Origin: an uncultured Muribaculum sp.
GTDB lineage: Bacteria; Bacteroidota; Bacteroidia; Bacteroidales; Muribaculaceae
NCBI GenBank assembly: GCA_910578785.1
Contig: CAJTSJ010000048.1
Location: 1 to 12,696, forward strand
Direction of reading: 5' to 3'
DNA: 12,696 nt
This document shows, piece after piece, positions 6,927 through 12,696 of this stretch (position 1 is its first letter; each line of letters starts with the position of its first letter). Made by a program: the position numbers and the translations under genes. The notes under the pieces were generated by a model that did not search any database, was not told the DNA's origin, and worked only from the letters and a program-made list of their open reading frames with translations.

Positions 6927-8429
6927 ATGGAGAAATCGATTACGATGAGTCGCAATCATCTTGTGGCTACTCTGAAGAAGAGCAATAAGGATTTTACGAA
7001 GGCCGACATCATCCGCTATGTCGAGGATGAAGGCATCGAAATGATAAACTTTATGTATCCGGCCGCCGACGGTCGGTTGAAGACGCTGAATTTTGTGATA
7101 AACAATCTTGAGTATCTTGAGACGATACTGACTTGTGGCGAGCGCGTCGACGGATCGAGTCTGTTCCCGTTTATCGAAGCCGGGAGCAGTGACCTTTATG
7201 TCGTTCCCCGCTACAGCACGGCATTCCGTGACCCGTTTGCCGAGATACCGACCGTCACAATGCTGTGCTCATTTTTCGACAAGGACGGCCATCCGCTTGA
7301 AAGTTCCCCGGAGCACACTTTGCATAAAGCGTGTGTCGCTTTTAGGGAGGTGACCGGTATGGATTTTCATGCCATGGGCGAACTGGAATATTACGTCATA
7401 GCGCCGTCCGACGGCATGTATCCTGCATCTGATCAGAAGGGCTATCACGAATCGGCACCGTTTGCCAAGTTCAATGAATTCAGGGTCAAGTGCATGTCTT
7501 ATGTAGCGCAGACAGGTGGACAGATTAAGTACGGCCATAGCGAGGTCGGCAATTTCACGCTTAACGACACCGTCTACGAGCAGAATGAGATAGAGTTTCT
7601 GCCTGTTCCCGCCGAAGAGGCCGCCGACCAGCTTATGCTTGCCAAGTGGGTGATAAGGAATCTTGGCTATAAGATGGGATTCCAGATTACATTCTCGCCG
7701 AAGATTACCACCGGTAAAGCCGGATCCGGTCTGCATATCCACATGAAGCTTGTCAAGGACGGCAAAAACGTGATGCTTAAGGACGGTGCTTTGTCCGACG
7801 ATGCCCGCCGGATGATTGCCGGCATGATGGCTTTGGCTCCGTCGATAACTGCTTTCGGCAACACCAATCCGACATCTTATTTCCGTCTTGTGCCCCATCA
7901 GGAGGCCCCGACCAACATCTGCTGGGGCGATAGAAACCGTTCGGTGCTTGTCCGTGTCCCGCTTGGCTGGAACATGTCTACTGACATGTGTTCGATGGTC
8001 AACAAGCATGGTGATTCCGGACACTTCGATACGACACAGAAGCAGACTGTCGAGATTCGCTCTGCCGACGGTTCGGCCGACATCTATCAGCTTATTGCCG
8101 GACTGGCCGTGGCCGCGCGCTATGGTTTTGAACTCGAAAATGCGCTTGCGATTGCCGACGACACGTATGTCAACGTCAACATCCACCAGAGCGAGAACGC
8201 CGACAAGCTTAAGCGTCTGTCTCAGCTTCCCGCCAATTGTGGCGAGTCTGCCCGTTGTCTTGCCGGCCAGCGTGGAATATATGAAAAATACGATGTGTTC
8301 AGCCCCAGGATGATTGATGGCATAATATCTAAGCTTGAGGCTTATGATGACGCTAAGTTGATTAAGGAGGCCATCAATGATGACAGGAAGATGCAGCATC
8401 TTGTGACCAAATATTTCCATTGCGGATAG
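6927..8429 (+). CDS. glnA: Glutamine synthetase, type I-like
   Basis: 500 residues from the ATG at 6927. It makes glutamine from glutamate, ammonia and ATP in the cytoplasm. Recognisable elements are GELEYYV (metal ligands E152 and E154), NEIEFLP (E221, E223), the GSGLHIHM loop (266-273, H270 metal ligand), SYFRLVP with EAPTN (R320, E326, substrate), WGDRNRSVLVRVP (R336, R338) and VEIRSADGSADIYQLIAG (E377, R378). The frame is open to ATG at 6837, but those 30 extra residues do not resemble the family, so the start at 6927 (or 6915) is preferred. The tyrosine adenylylation motif of enterobacterial GlnA (NLYDLP) is not visible. Regulation therefore probably uses other means. A weak promoter (TTG 6841-6843, TAAATTTC 6862-6869) lies upstream. 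It is divergent from the receptor gene and ends in its own terminator. It is too short for type III GlnN (about 730). Confidence 0.95.
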   Translation: MEKSITMSRNHLVATLKKSNKDFTKADIIRYVEDEGIEMINFMYPAADGRLKTLNFVINNLEYLETILTCGERVDGSSLFPFIEAGSSDLYVVPRYSTAFRDPFAEIPTVTMLCSFFDKDGHPLESSPEHTLHKACVAFREVTGMDFHAMGELEYYVIAPSDGMYPASDQKGYHESAPFAKFNEFRVKCMSYVAQTGGQIKYGHSEVGNFTLNDTVYEQNEIEFLPVPAEEAADQLMLAKWVIRNLGYKMGFQITFSPKITTGKAGSGLHIHMKLVKDGKNVMLKDGALSDDARRMIAGMMALAPSITAFGNTNPTSYFRLVPHQEAPTNICWGDRNRSVLVRVPLGWNMSTDMCSMVNKHGDSGHFDTTQKQTVEIRSADGSADIYQLIAGLAVAARYGFELENALAIADDTYVNVNIHQSENADKLKRLSQLPANCGESARCLAGQRGIYEKYDVFSPRMIDGIISKLEAYDDAKLIKEAINDDRKMQHLVTKYFHCG

Positions 8430-8453
8430 ATTTGTCGGCTTTTTTACGATTTT

Positions 8454-8497
8454 GAGGCCGTTTCTTTGCTAAATTGCATTGAAACGGTCTTTTGTTT
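8454..8497 (+). terminator. Intrinsic terminator after glnA
   Basis: AGGCCGTTTC (8455-8464) pairs with GAAACGGTCT (8481-8490) with one G-T wobble, extended by another wobble (8454-8491). TTTGTTT follows (8491-8497). The loop of 16 bases is large but the stem and T tract are clear, 25 bases after the stop codon. Confidence 0.78.
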
Positions 8498-8510
8498 GGA
8501 AAATATTTCA

Positions 8511-8518
8511 TATATTTG
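8511..8518 (+). promoter_or_regulatory. Candidate -7 element for the MG2-like gene
   Basis: TATATTTG matches TAnnTTTG and lies 24 bases before the ATG at 8543. The nearest upstream TTTG (8491-8494) is 16 bp away, shorter than the usual 19-21, and overlaps the glnA terminator tail. Confidence 0.5.
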
Positions 8519-8542
8519 GGAAAATATTAAAAGATTGAAAGT

Positions 8543-10918
8543 ATGGGCCGGTTTGGAATGTCGTTGCTCCTGCGCGGAGCTTTGTTTGTCGGTCTGTCGG
8601 CGCTTTCGGCGTTGACTGCACGGGGCGGAGGGGTGCCGGCCGACAGCGCGGGTGTTCGGATGGAGCGCCAGCTGTGGCTGTATCCGCAGGAGAAGGTGCA
8701 CGTTACCACCGACCAGTCGCGCTACGTAGCTGGCGACACCGTCTGGCTCCGCGCGTGGGTGGTCGACGCTTCGACCCACCGCCAGGTCGCGGCGAGCCGT
8801 TACGTCTACCTCGAGCTTTCCGACCCGTTCGGGGAGGTTGTAGAGCGCGTGAAGCTCCGCGAGATGGAGGGACGTTTCCCCGGCCACCTCGCCCTCGACC
8901 CGGAGCTTGCCGAGGGCGACTATACGTTGACGGCCTATACCTCGTTCATGGAGGGTCCGGGAAGCGGTTACTTCTTCCGCAAGCGCCTTGGCGTCGTGAG
9001 CGCCTACGCCGGACAGGTCAGCCCGGAAGTGACGTTCGGAACCGACGACGAAGGCCGGGTGGAGATGACGGCCGTCCTGCGCGACTCCGACGGCGGGAAC
9101 CACTGGTACGAGAGCATGACCGTCACGTCCAGGTCGGGCAAGGTCCGCGAGTGGCGCAAGAGCGACGGTGAAAGGCGTGTTCGCCTGTCGGACGAAGACC
9201 TCTCCGCGGGAAGCGTGCTCCTGGCGATAGACAACTACCGCAAATACATAGCGTTGCCTTCACCGGACGTAGGTGTTGCCGTCACGTTCCACCCCGAGGG
9301 CGGTTACCTTGTAGCGGGAGAGGGTTGCCGTGTCGGGGTCAAGGCGATAGACGGAGCCGGACACGGCCGTGACGTCGCCGGAGTTATAAGGGACTCGTCG
9401 GGTGCGATGGTTGACTCGTTCCGCACGGTCCACCGCGGTATGGGCGAGTTCTCGTTTGTACCATCCGAAGGGGTAGCCTACGTCGCCGAAGTCGGTGGCG
9501 TGGAATATCCGTTGCCGTCTGTCCGGAGCGACGTGTCCGTCCTCCACGTCGACAACAGCCGCAGGTCGGCCGTTTCCGCAGTGGCCGTAGGCCGGGTGCC
9601 TGACGGTTCGGTCCTTGCCGTGCAGAACCGCGGACGCATGGTCTATGCGGGCGTTGCGGTCCGTGGCGTTGCGGTCCGCATACCCAGGGAATACCTCGGC
9701 GAAGGGATAGTGCAGTTCCTTCTTCTCGACGGTTCGGGGCGCATGCTGAGCGAGCGTCTGGCGTTCAACCGAGGAGCGGGCATTCCGAAGCCCGCGGTGT
9801 CCCGCGGCGATTCGTCGGAAAACAGCAGGACGATAACCATCCGGTTCCCCGAGGGACTGCGCGGATCTGACGTGGCTGTCTCTGTTCTCGACGGAGGCGT
9901 AGCCGAGGCCGACAGCACAGTTACGATAGAGTCCCAGCTCCTTCTCCAGGGGGACCTCGGGGGGCATGTTGAGGATGCCGGGTGGTACTTCCGCCGTTCG
10001 GGCCGTGATGTGGACATGGCGCTCGACGCGCTGATGCTGACTCAGGGATGGCGTCGCTACGACGTCCCTTCGGTATTGTCTGGAGTCTACGCCGAGCCGA
10101 CGTCGGCGATAGAGGCGGGCCCGGAGATAACGGGCATCGTGAAGTCTCGCTGGCGCGGTAAGCCGATGGAGGGTGCCACGGTCAACGTCCTTGCCCCGTC
10201 GATAGACTACGCCGGGACGGCGCAGACCGACTCTGAAGGTAGGTTCACGGTCACCGACGTGGACTTTCCGGAGGGCACTAAGTTCGTGGTCCAGGCACTT
10301 AACCCGAAGGGGGATAACGAGCACAACTTCGAGGTCGACGAACAGCGGTTCCCGGAAAGCGTTGTCATCGCCCCGGAGTCGGCGGAGCTTGGCACGGCAG
10401 AAATGGACACAGACGCGGCCATCGACTACGGCTGGCGTGTAAGCCACGTCAACGGCAACATGAGCGTGACGCTGGGCGAGATCACCGTCCGCCGCCACAA
10501 ACGCAAGGACCCGGAGGACATCTACGAGATACTCGCCTCGCGCACCTTCACCTCCGACGAGATGGAGAAGGACCACATCACCTCCTACGAAGAAGCCCTA
10601 AGAAAAATTGCAGGAATAATAATAAATAATGGCAATGTGACTTTTAGAAATAGACCTGTGGCATTCCGCGTGGATGATTTTCCTTGGGTGCAAAGTTCAG
10701 GCGATGGAGATGTGAAACTTGAATCAACAAGGGAAGCGCAGATGATGGATAAAGATGGCCGTGTAGTTGGATCAGGGAGTATTGTGAATATCCGGCGTAA
10801 TGTCGCACAAGCACGAAATGTAGCAATCGGTGCCCAGTTGGCAAGTGCCGCCGGAGGTCAATTAGGTGAATTTTCAGCTTCGTATCCTATAGATATCATG
10901 TCTAAAATAAACACATAA
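8543..10918 (+). CDS. Exported MG2-like / carboxypeptidase-regulatory / plug-like protein, probably 3'-truncated
   Basis: 791 residues. A signal peptide (1 to about 27) precedes a macroglobulin MG2-like domain (about 43-150) with LYPQEKVHVTTDQSRYVAGDTVWLRAWVVD. Further beta-rich repeats follow. A carboxypeptidase-regulatory-like domain lies at about 526-590 (EITGIVKSRWRGKPMEGATV to DSEGRFTV). A TonB plug-like segment starts near 641 (LGEITVRR, then EEALRKIAGIIINNGNVTFRNRPVAFRVDD). Such proteins are widespread in Bacteroidota, probably at the outer membrane or periplasm, with unclear role. Hand counts give 41/60 GC at 8701-8760 and 37/60 at 10501-10560, but 22/60 at 10621-10680 and 29/60 at 10681-10740, so composition falls abruptly near 10600. 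The protein stops at YPIDIMSKINT. From memory of the family a further glycine-rich plug end (about 30-40 residues, ending in an ITTK-like strand) is expected, so I infer truncation by the adjacent integrated element. Confidence 0.8.
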   Translation: MGRFGMSLLLRGALFVGLSALSALTARGGGVPADSAGVRMERQLWLYPQEKVHVTTDQSRYVAGDTVWLRAWVVDASTHRQVAASRYVYLELSDPFGEVVERVKLREMEGRFPGHLALDPELAEGDYTLTAYTSFMEGPGSGYFFRKRLGVVSAYAGQVSPEVTFGTDDEGRVEMTAVLRDSDGGNHWYESMTVTSRSGKVREWRKSDGERRVRLSDEDLSAGSVLLAIDNYRKYIALPSPDVGVAVTFHPEGGYLVAGEGCRVGVKAIDGAGHGRDVAGVIRDSSGAMVDSFRTVHRGMGEFSFVPSEGVAYVAEVGGVEYPLPSVRSDVSVLHVDNSRRSAVSAVAVGRVPDGSVLAVQNRGRMVYAGVAVRGVAVRIPREYLGEGIVQFLLLDGSGRMLSERLAFNRGAGIPKPAVSRGDSSENSRTITIRFPEGLRGSDVAVSVLDGGVAEADSTVTIESQLLLQGDLGGHVEDAGWYFRRSGRDVDMALDALMLTQGWRRYDVPSVLSGVYAEPTSAIEAGPEITGIVKSRWRGKPMEGATVNVLAPSIDYAGTAQTDSEGRFTVTDVDFPEGTKFVVQALNPKGDNEHNFEVDEQRFPESVVIAPESAELGTAEMDTDAAIDYGWRVSHVNGNMSVTLGEITVRRHKRKDPEDIYEILASRTFTSDEMEKDHITSYEEALRKIAGIIINNGNVTFRNRPVAFRVDDFPWVQSSGDGDVKLESTREAQMMDKDGRVVGSGSIVNIRRNVAQARNVAIGAQLASAAGGQLGEFSASYPIDIMSKINT

Positions 10919-10973
10919 CGAAGTAGCGAAAAAGAGTAAAGCGTAGCGAACTGACTGAAAAAACGTTCGTTAC
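10916..10973. repeat. Short iterated repeats TARCGAA at the presumed element end
   Basis: TAACGAA (10916-10922), TAGCGAA (10924-10930) and TAGCGAA (10944-10950) are direct copies, the last two within identical GTAGCGAA octamers exactly 20 bp apart. An inverted copy TTCGTTA lies at 10966-10972. The stop codon of the upstream gene is the TAA of the first copy. They could be integrase or excisionase arm-type sites, but this is inference from position and pattern. Confidence 0.5.
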
Positions 10974-10984
10974 GCTATATTTTT
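10940..10984 (+). terminator. Hairpin with T tract, possible terminator at the element end
   Basis: AGCGTAGCGAAC (10940-10951) pairs with GTTCGTTACGCT (10965-10976) with one wobble, with a 13-base loop. ATATTTTT follows at 10977-10984. It would stop transcription from the MG2-like gene into the element. The stem arms contain two of the TARCGAA repeats, so the same bases could also be protein-binding sites. Confidence 0.55.
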
Positions 10985-11009
10985 CCCTCGGCTGAAAGCC
11001 AAGGAAAAA
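10981..11009. repeat. Second imperfect hairpin at the element end
   Basis: TTTTCCCTCGGCT (10981-10993) pairs with AGCCAAGGAAAAA (10997-11009) with two mismatches and a 3-base loop. It directly follows the previous hairpin. Terminator or recombination-site structure are both possible. Confidence 0.45.
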
Positions 11010-11049
11010 CAGAATATAGACAAACAGCGCAAACGTTCAGTTACTACAT

Positions 11050-11065
11050 CATTACCTGAGTAATG
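11050..11065. repeat. Inverted repeat CATTAC-CTGA-GTAATG
   Basis: A perfect 6-bp inverted repeat with a 4-base spacer sits between the element end and the integrase promoter. It could be a protein-binding site. Nothing else supports a role. Confidence 0.35.
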
Positions 11066-11102
11066 GTGAGAATTTCTTGGAAAACCGATGTGTTTCACCG
11101 CT

Positions 11103-11117
11103 TGACATAATGTGTCA
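11103..11117. promoter_or_regulatory. Operator-like TGACA-N5-TGTCA upstream of the integrase promoter
   Basis: TGACA (11103-11107) and TGTCA (11113-11117) form a 5-bp inverted repeat 26 bases before the integrase -7 element, where an activator or repressor could bind. Confidence 0.3.
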
Positions 11118-11120
11118 TAA

Positions 11121-11150
11121 CTGTCGATAACTCACTATAAATTAATTTTG
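11121..11150 (+). promoter_or_regulatory. Promoter of the integrase gene
   Basis: TAATTTTG (11143-11150) matches TAnnTTTG. A weak -33 half, CTG (11121-11123), lies 19 bp upstream. Transcription should start near 11157, leaving a leader of about 14 nt before the ATG. Confidence 0.55.
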
Positions 11151-11172
11151 TAACCAATAGAAAGTGAGTTAT
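11127..11172 (+). promoter_or_regulatory. Inverted repeat spanning the integrase promoter and start codon
   Basis: ATAACTCACT (11127-11136) and AGTGAGTTAT (11163-11172) are perfect 10-bp complements separated by 26 bases. The right arm covers the leader and the first two bases of the integrase ATG. Only RNA that starts upstream of 11127 contains both arms, so the start codon would be hidden in read-through transcripts but free in transcripts from the local promoter. It might instead be a protein operator. Confidence 0.55.
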
Positions 11173-12406
11173 GAGAAGTACATTTAAGGTCTTGTTTTAC
11201 GTGAAGAAAGGCAGTGAGAAACCCAACGGCAATCTGCCTTTGATGTGTCATATTACGGTGGATGGAGAGATTAAACAGTTCAGTTGCAAGATGGATGTTC
11301 CTTTACGCTTATGGGACGTGAAGAACAACAGTGCATCGGGCAAGAGTGTCGAAGCACAGCGGATTAATCATGCCGTTGACAAAATCCGTGTGGAGGTAAA
11401 CCGCCGTTATCAGGAACTGATGCAGACGGACGGATATGTCACTGCCGCCAAACTCAAAGATGCCTATCTCGGTATCGGTGTCAAGCAGGAAACCCTCTTG
11501 AAGCTGTTTGAACAGCACAACAGCGAGTTTACAAAGAAAGTCGGGCATAGCAGGGCAAAGGGTACGTTCCAACGCTATGTGACCGTCTGCAAACATATCC
11601 GTGAGTTTATTCCTCATACCTACAAGCGTGATGATATTCCGCTGAAAGAGTTGAACCTCTCGTTTATCAATGACTTTGAATATTTCCTCCGGACGGAAAA
11701 GAAATGTCGCACCAATACCATTTGGGGCTACATGATTGTACTGAAACATATTATCTCCATAGCAAGAAATGACGGTCGTTTGCCGTTCAATCCCTTTGCC
11801 GGATATATCAATTCACCTGAAAGTGTGGACAGAGGGTATATCACGAGAGAGGAGATACACACAATGATGAACACCGAAATGCCCGACAAGACACACGAAC
11901 TTGTAAGAGACCTGTTCATATTCTCCACCTTTACGGGGTTGGCATACTCCGATGTCAAGAACCTAACGGAAGACAACCTGCAAACATTCTTTGACGGCAA
12001 TCTGTGGATTATCACCCGAAGAAAGAAAACCAACACGGAGTCCAATATCCGTTTGCTGGATGTTCCCCGAAAGATAATTGAGAAGTATAAGGGTATGACG
12101 CGGGACAACAAGGTATTCCCCATGCCGAGTAACTCCACCTGCAATAAAAAGTTGAAAGCCATTGCCGATTTATGCGGAATAAAGGCACACTTGACATATC
12201 ACATAGCCCGGCATTCGGCAGCAACAACCGTGCTGCTGTCCAACGGAGTGCCGATTGAAACTGTCAGCCGACTTTTTGGACACACCAGCATAAAAACGAC
12301 CCAAATTTACGCAAAGATAACGGCTCAGAAGATTAGCCAGGATATGGAAACCCTGTCGCACAAGTTGGAGGATATGGAAAAGAATATCTGCAATACAATT
12401 CAGTAA
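11171..12406 (+). CDS. int: Tyrosine recombinase, IntDOT-like integrase
   Basis: 411 residues, the length I recall for CTnDOT IntDOT. It should catalyse integration and excision of the element. An N-terminal arm-binding domain (about 1-95, opening STFKVLFYVKKGSEKPNGNLPLMCHI) and a SAM-like core-binding domain (about 105-205) precede the catalytic domain (about 222-395). Catalytic residues visible are K286 in RRKKT, H344 and R347 in TYHIARHS, H371 in FGHTSI, and nucleophile Y380 in TTQIYAKI. The usual first arginine, expected in TGLRYSD, is replaced by alanine (TGLAYSD, A258), and K285/R284 are nearby basic residues. Loss of this arginine is a known feature of the IntDOT group, so the enzyme is probably active. 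The ATG at 11171 gives a complete N-terminus and overlaps an inverted repeat. It is divergent in style from the host genes, and the following element genes are outside the window. Confidence 0.95.
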   Translation: MRSTFKVLFYVKKGSEKPNGNLPLMCHITVDGEIKQFSCKMDVPLRLWDVKNNSASGKSVEAQRINHAVDKIRVEVNRRYQELMQTDGYVTAAKLKDAYLGIGVKQETLLKLFEQHNSEFTKKVGHSRAKGTFQRYVTVCKHIREFIPHTYKRDDIPLKELNLSFINDFEYFLRTEKKCRTNTIWGYMIVLKHIISIARNDGRLPFNPFAGYINSPESVDRGYITREEIHTMMNTEMPDKTHELVRDLFIFSTFTGLAYSDVKNLTEDNLQTFFDGNLWIITRRKKTNTESNIRLLDVPRKIIEKYKGMTRDNKVFPMPSNSTCNKKLKAIADLCGIKAHLTYHIARHSAATTVLLSNGVPIETVSRLFGHTSIKTTQIYAKITAQKISQDMETLSHKLEDMEKNICNTIQ

Positions 12407-12432
12407 TGACCGTCAGTCGCATATTTTCTCGC

Positions 12433-12567
12433 TCGTCCATTAAGTTAGTGCAGACTTCATTGAAAGTGAAAAGGTCAGGCGGCTATGCCGTTTCGGGCAG
12501 AATCTTCCTCCTGCGGAGAGTATTCTGTCCGAAAACCTTTTCCCTTTCACGTCTGTACAATGGACGA
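12433..12567. repeat. 135-bp imperfect palindrome (long stem-loop) after the integrase
   Basis: Five nested complementary blocks occur in order. 12433-12441 pairs with 12559-12567 (9 bp perfect). 12448-12455 pairs with 12551-12558 (8 bp, one wobble). 12461-12474 pairs with 12536-12549 (13 of 14). 12491-12503 pairs with 12522-12534 (13 bp, one wobble). 12508-12511 pairs with 12515-12518 at the tip. Nearly all unpaired bases lie on the left side: 6 bases, 5 bases, and a 16-base bulge holding its own hairpin CGGC-TAT-GCCG (12480-12490). This could be a structured RNA, a folded single-stranded DNA site, or a remnant MITE-like repeat. I do not recognise a known family. Confidence 0.65.
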
Positions 12568-12696
12568 TGACGGCTACGGAAACAAACGACTGACGGAAAA
12601 GAATCGTCAAAAACAAACAATAATTTGACCTAAATAGGTAAATGCGATCTATTCGAGTTTCACTCAAAATAAACGGACGCCGTTTTTATAAGACAA
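12568..12696. other. Non-coding AT-rich tail of the window, inside the element
   Basis: No convincing gene is seen. Minor structure consists of ACCTA-AA-TAGGT (12628-12639) and a small hairpin AAACGG-ACG-CCGTTT (12671-12685) ending in a T run. A 75-codon minus-strand frame (12440-12667) crosses the palindrome and looks random. Confidence 0.3.

Larger units (their letters stand above)
10910..12696. mobile_element. One end of a CTnDOT-like integrative conjugative element (partial)
   Basis: A tyrosine recombinase of IntDOT type lies about 250 bases inside a non-coding region full of short repeats and hairpins, next to a host gene that seems cut at its 3' end. This is the expected layout of an element end: attachment site, arm sites, integrase. 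The left boundary is inferred from where the host protein loses family resemblance (after residue about 789). An alternative boundary is the composition change near 10600. The right end lies outside the window, and no transfer or cargo genes are visible here. Confidence 0.6.

Noticed and set aside
7269..8420. Minus-strand open frame (383 codons) opposite glnA.
   Set aside because: It is a shadow of glutamine synthetase. The sense-strand motifs are unambiguous.
9260..10576. Long minus-strand open frame (438 codons) opposite the MG2-like gene.
   Set aside because: High GC removes stop codons on the opposite strand. The product is rich in Arg, His and Val without domain signatures, while the sense strand has a signal peptide and recognisable domains.
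12440..12667. 75-codon minus-strand frame after the integrase.
   Set aside because: It runs through the palindrome at 12433-12567, has no promoter or ribosome site, and the peptide looks random.
10600..12696. A defence island, CRISPR array or toxin-antitoxin pair near the integrase.
   Set aside because: Only the integrase is coding here. The repeats are too few and too short for a CRISPR array and no small gene pair is visible.

Overview
The window looks like a chromosomal segment of a Bacteroidota bacterium, most likely Bacteroidales. Supporting signs are the lack of strong Shine-Dalgarno sites, several TAnnTTTG '-7' promoter elements (one with a perfect TTTG partner 20 bp upstream), a TonB-dependent receptor with an N-terminal carboxypeptidase-regulatory-like domain, a DUF418 membrane protein, and a CTnDOT-type tyrosine recombinase. 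A gut family such as Muribaculaceae would fit the roughly 50% GC of the housekeeping genes, but that placement is a guess.

Layout. Positions 1-300 carry a tRNA-Ser(UGA) on the minus strand with its own promoter and terminator. Next on the plus strand are rubrerythrin (477-1058, peroxide detoxification), a DUF418 multi-pass membrane protein (1305-2483) and cofactor-independent phosphoglycerate mutase gpmI (2599-4113). Rubrerythrin and gpmI each end in a clear intrinsic terminator. The convergent space 4197-4327 holds a hairpin and a predicted three-way-junction fold. On the minus strand is a TonB-dependent outer-membrane receptor (4328-6742). Divergent from it is a type I-like glutamine synthetase (6927-8429) with a terminator. 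These genes look like independent transcription units of core metabolism and envelope function, not one pathway.

The right third is the accessory part. A large exported MG2-like / carboxypeptidase-regulatory / plug-like protein (8543-10918) is GC-rich for most of its length. It changes composition abruptly near 10,600 and appears to lose its last C-terminal strands. Its stop codon lies inside the first of a set of short repeats that begin a non-coding, hairpin-rich region. Then comes a 411-residue IntDOT-like tyrosine recombinase (11171-12406). I interpret about 10,910 to the window end as one end of a CTnDOT-like integrative conjugative element inserted in or near the 3' end of the MG2-like gene.

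The observations most worth a second look are the chimeric/truncated host gene at the junction, a perfect 10-bp inverted repeat that would sequester the integrase start codon in read-through RNA, a 135-bp imperfect palindrome after the integrase (12433-12567), and the three-way fold at 4240-4289. I see no defence system, CRISPR array or biosynthetic cluster.
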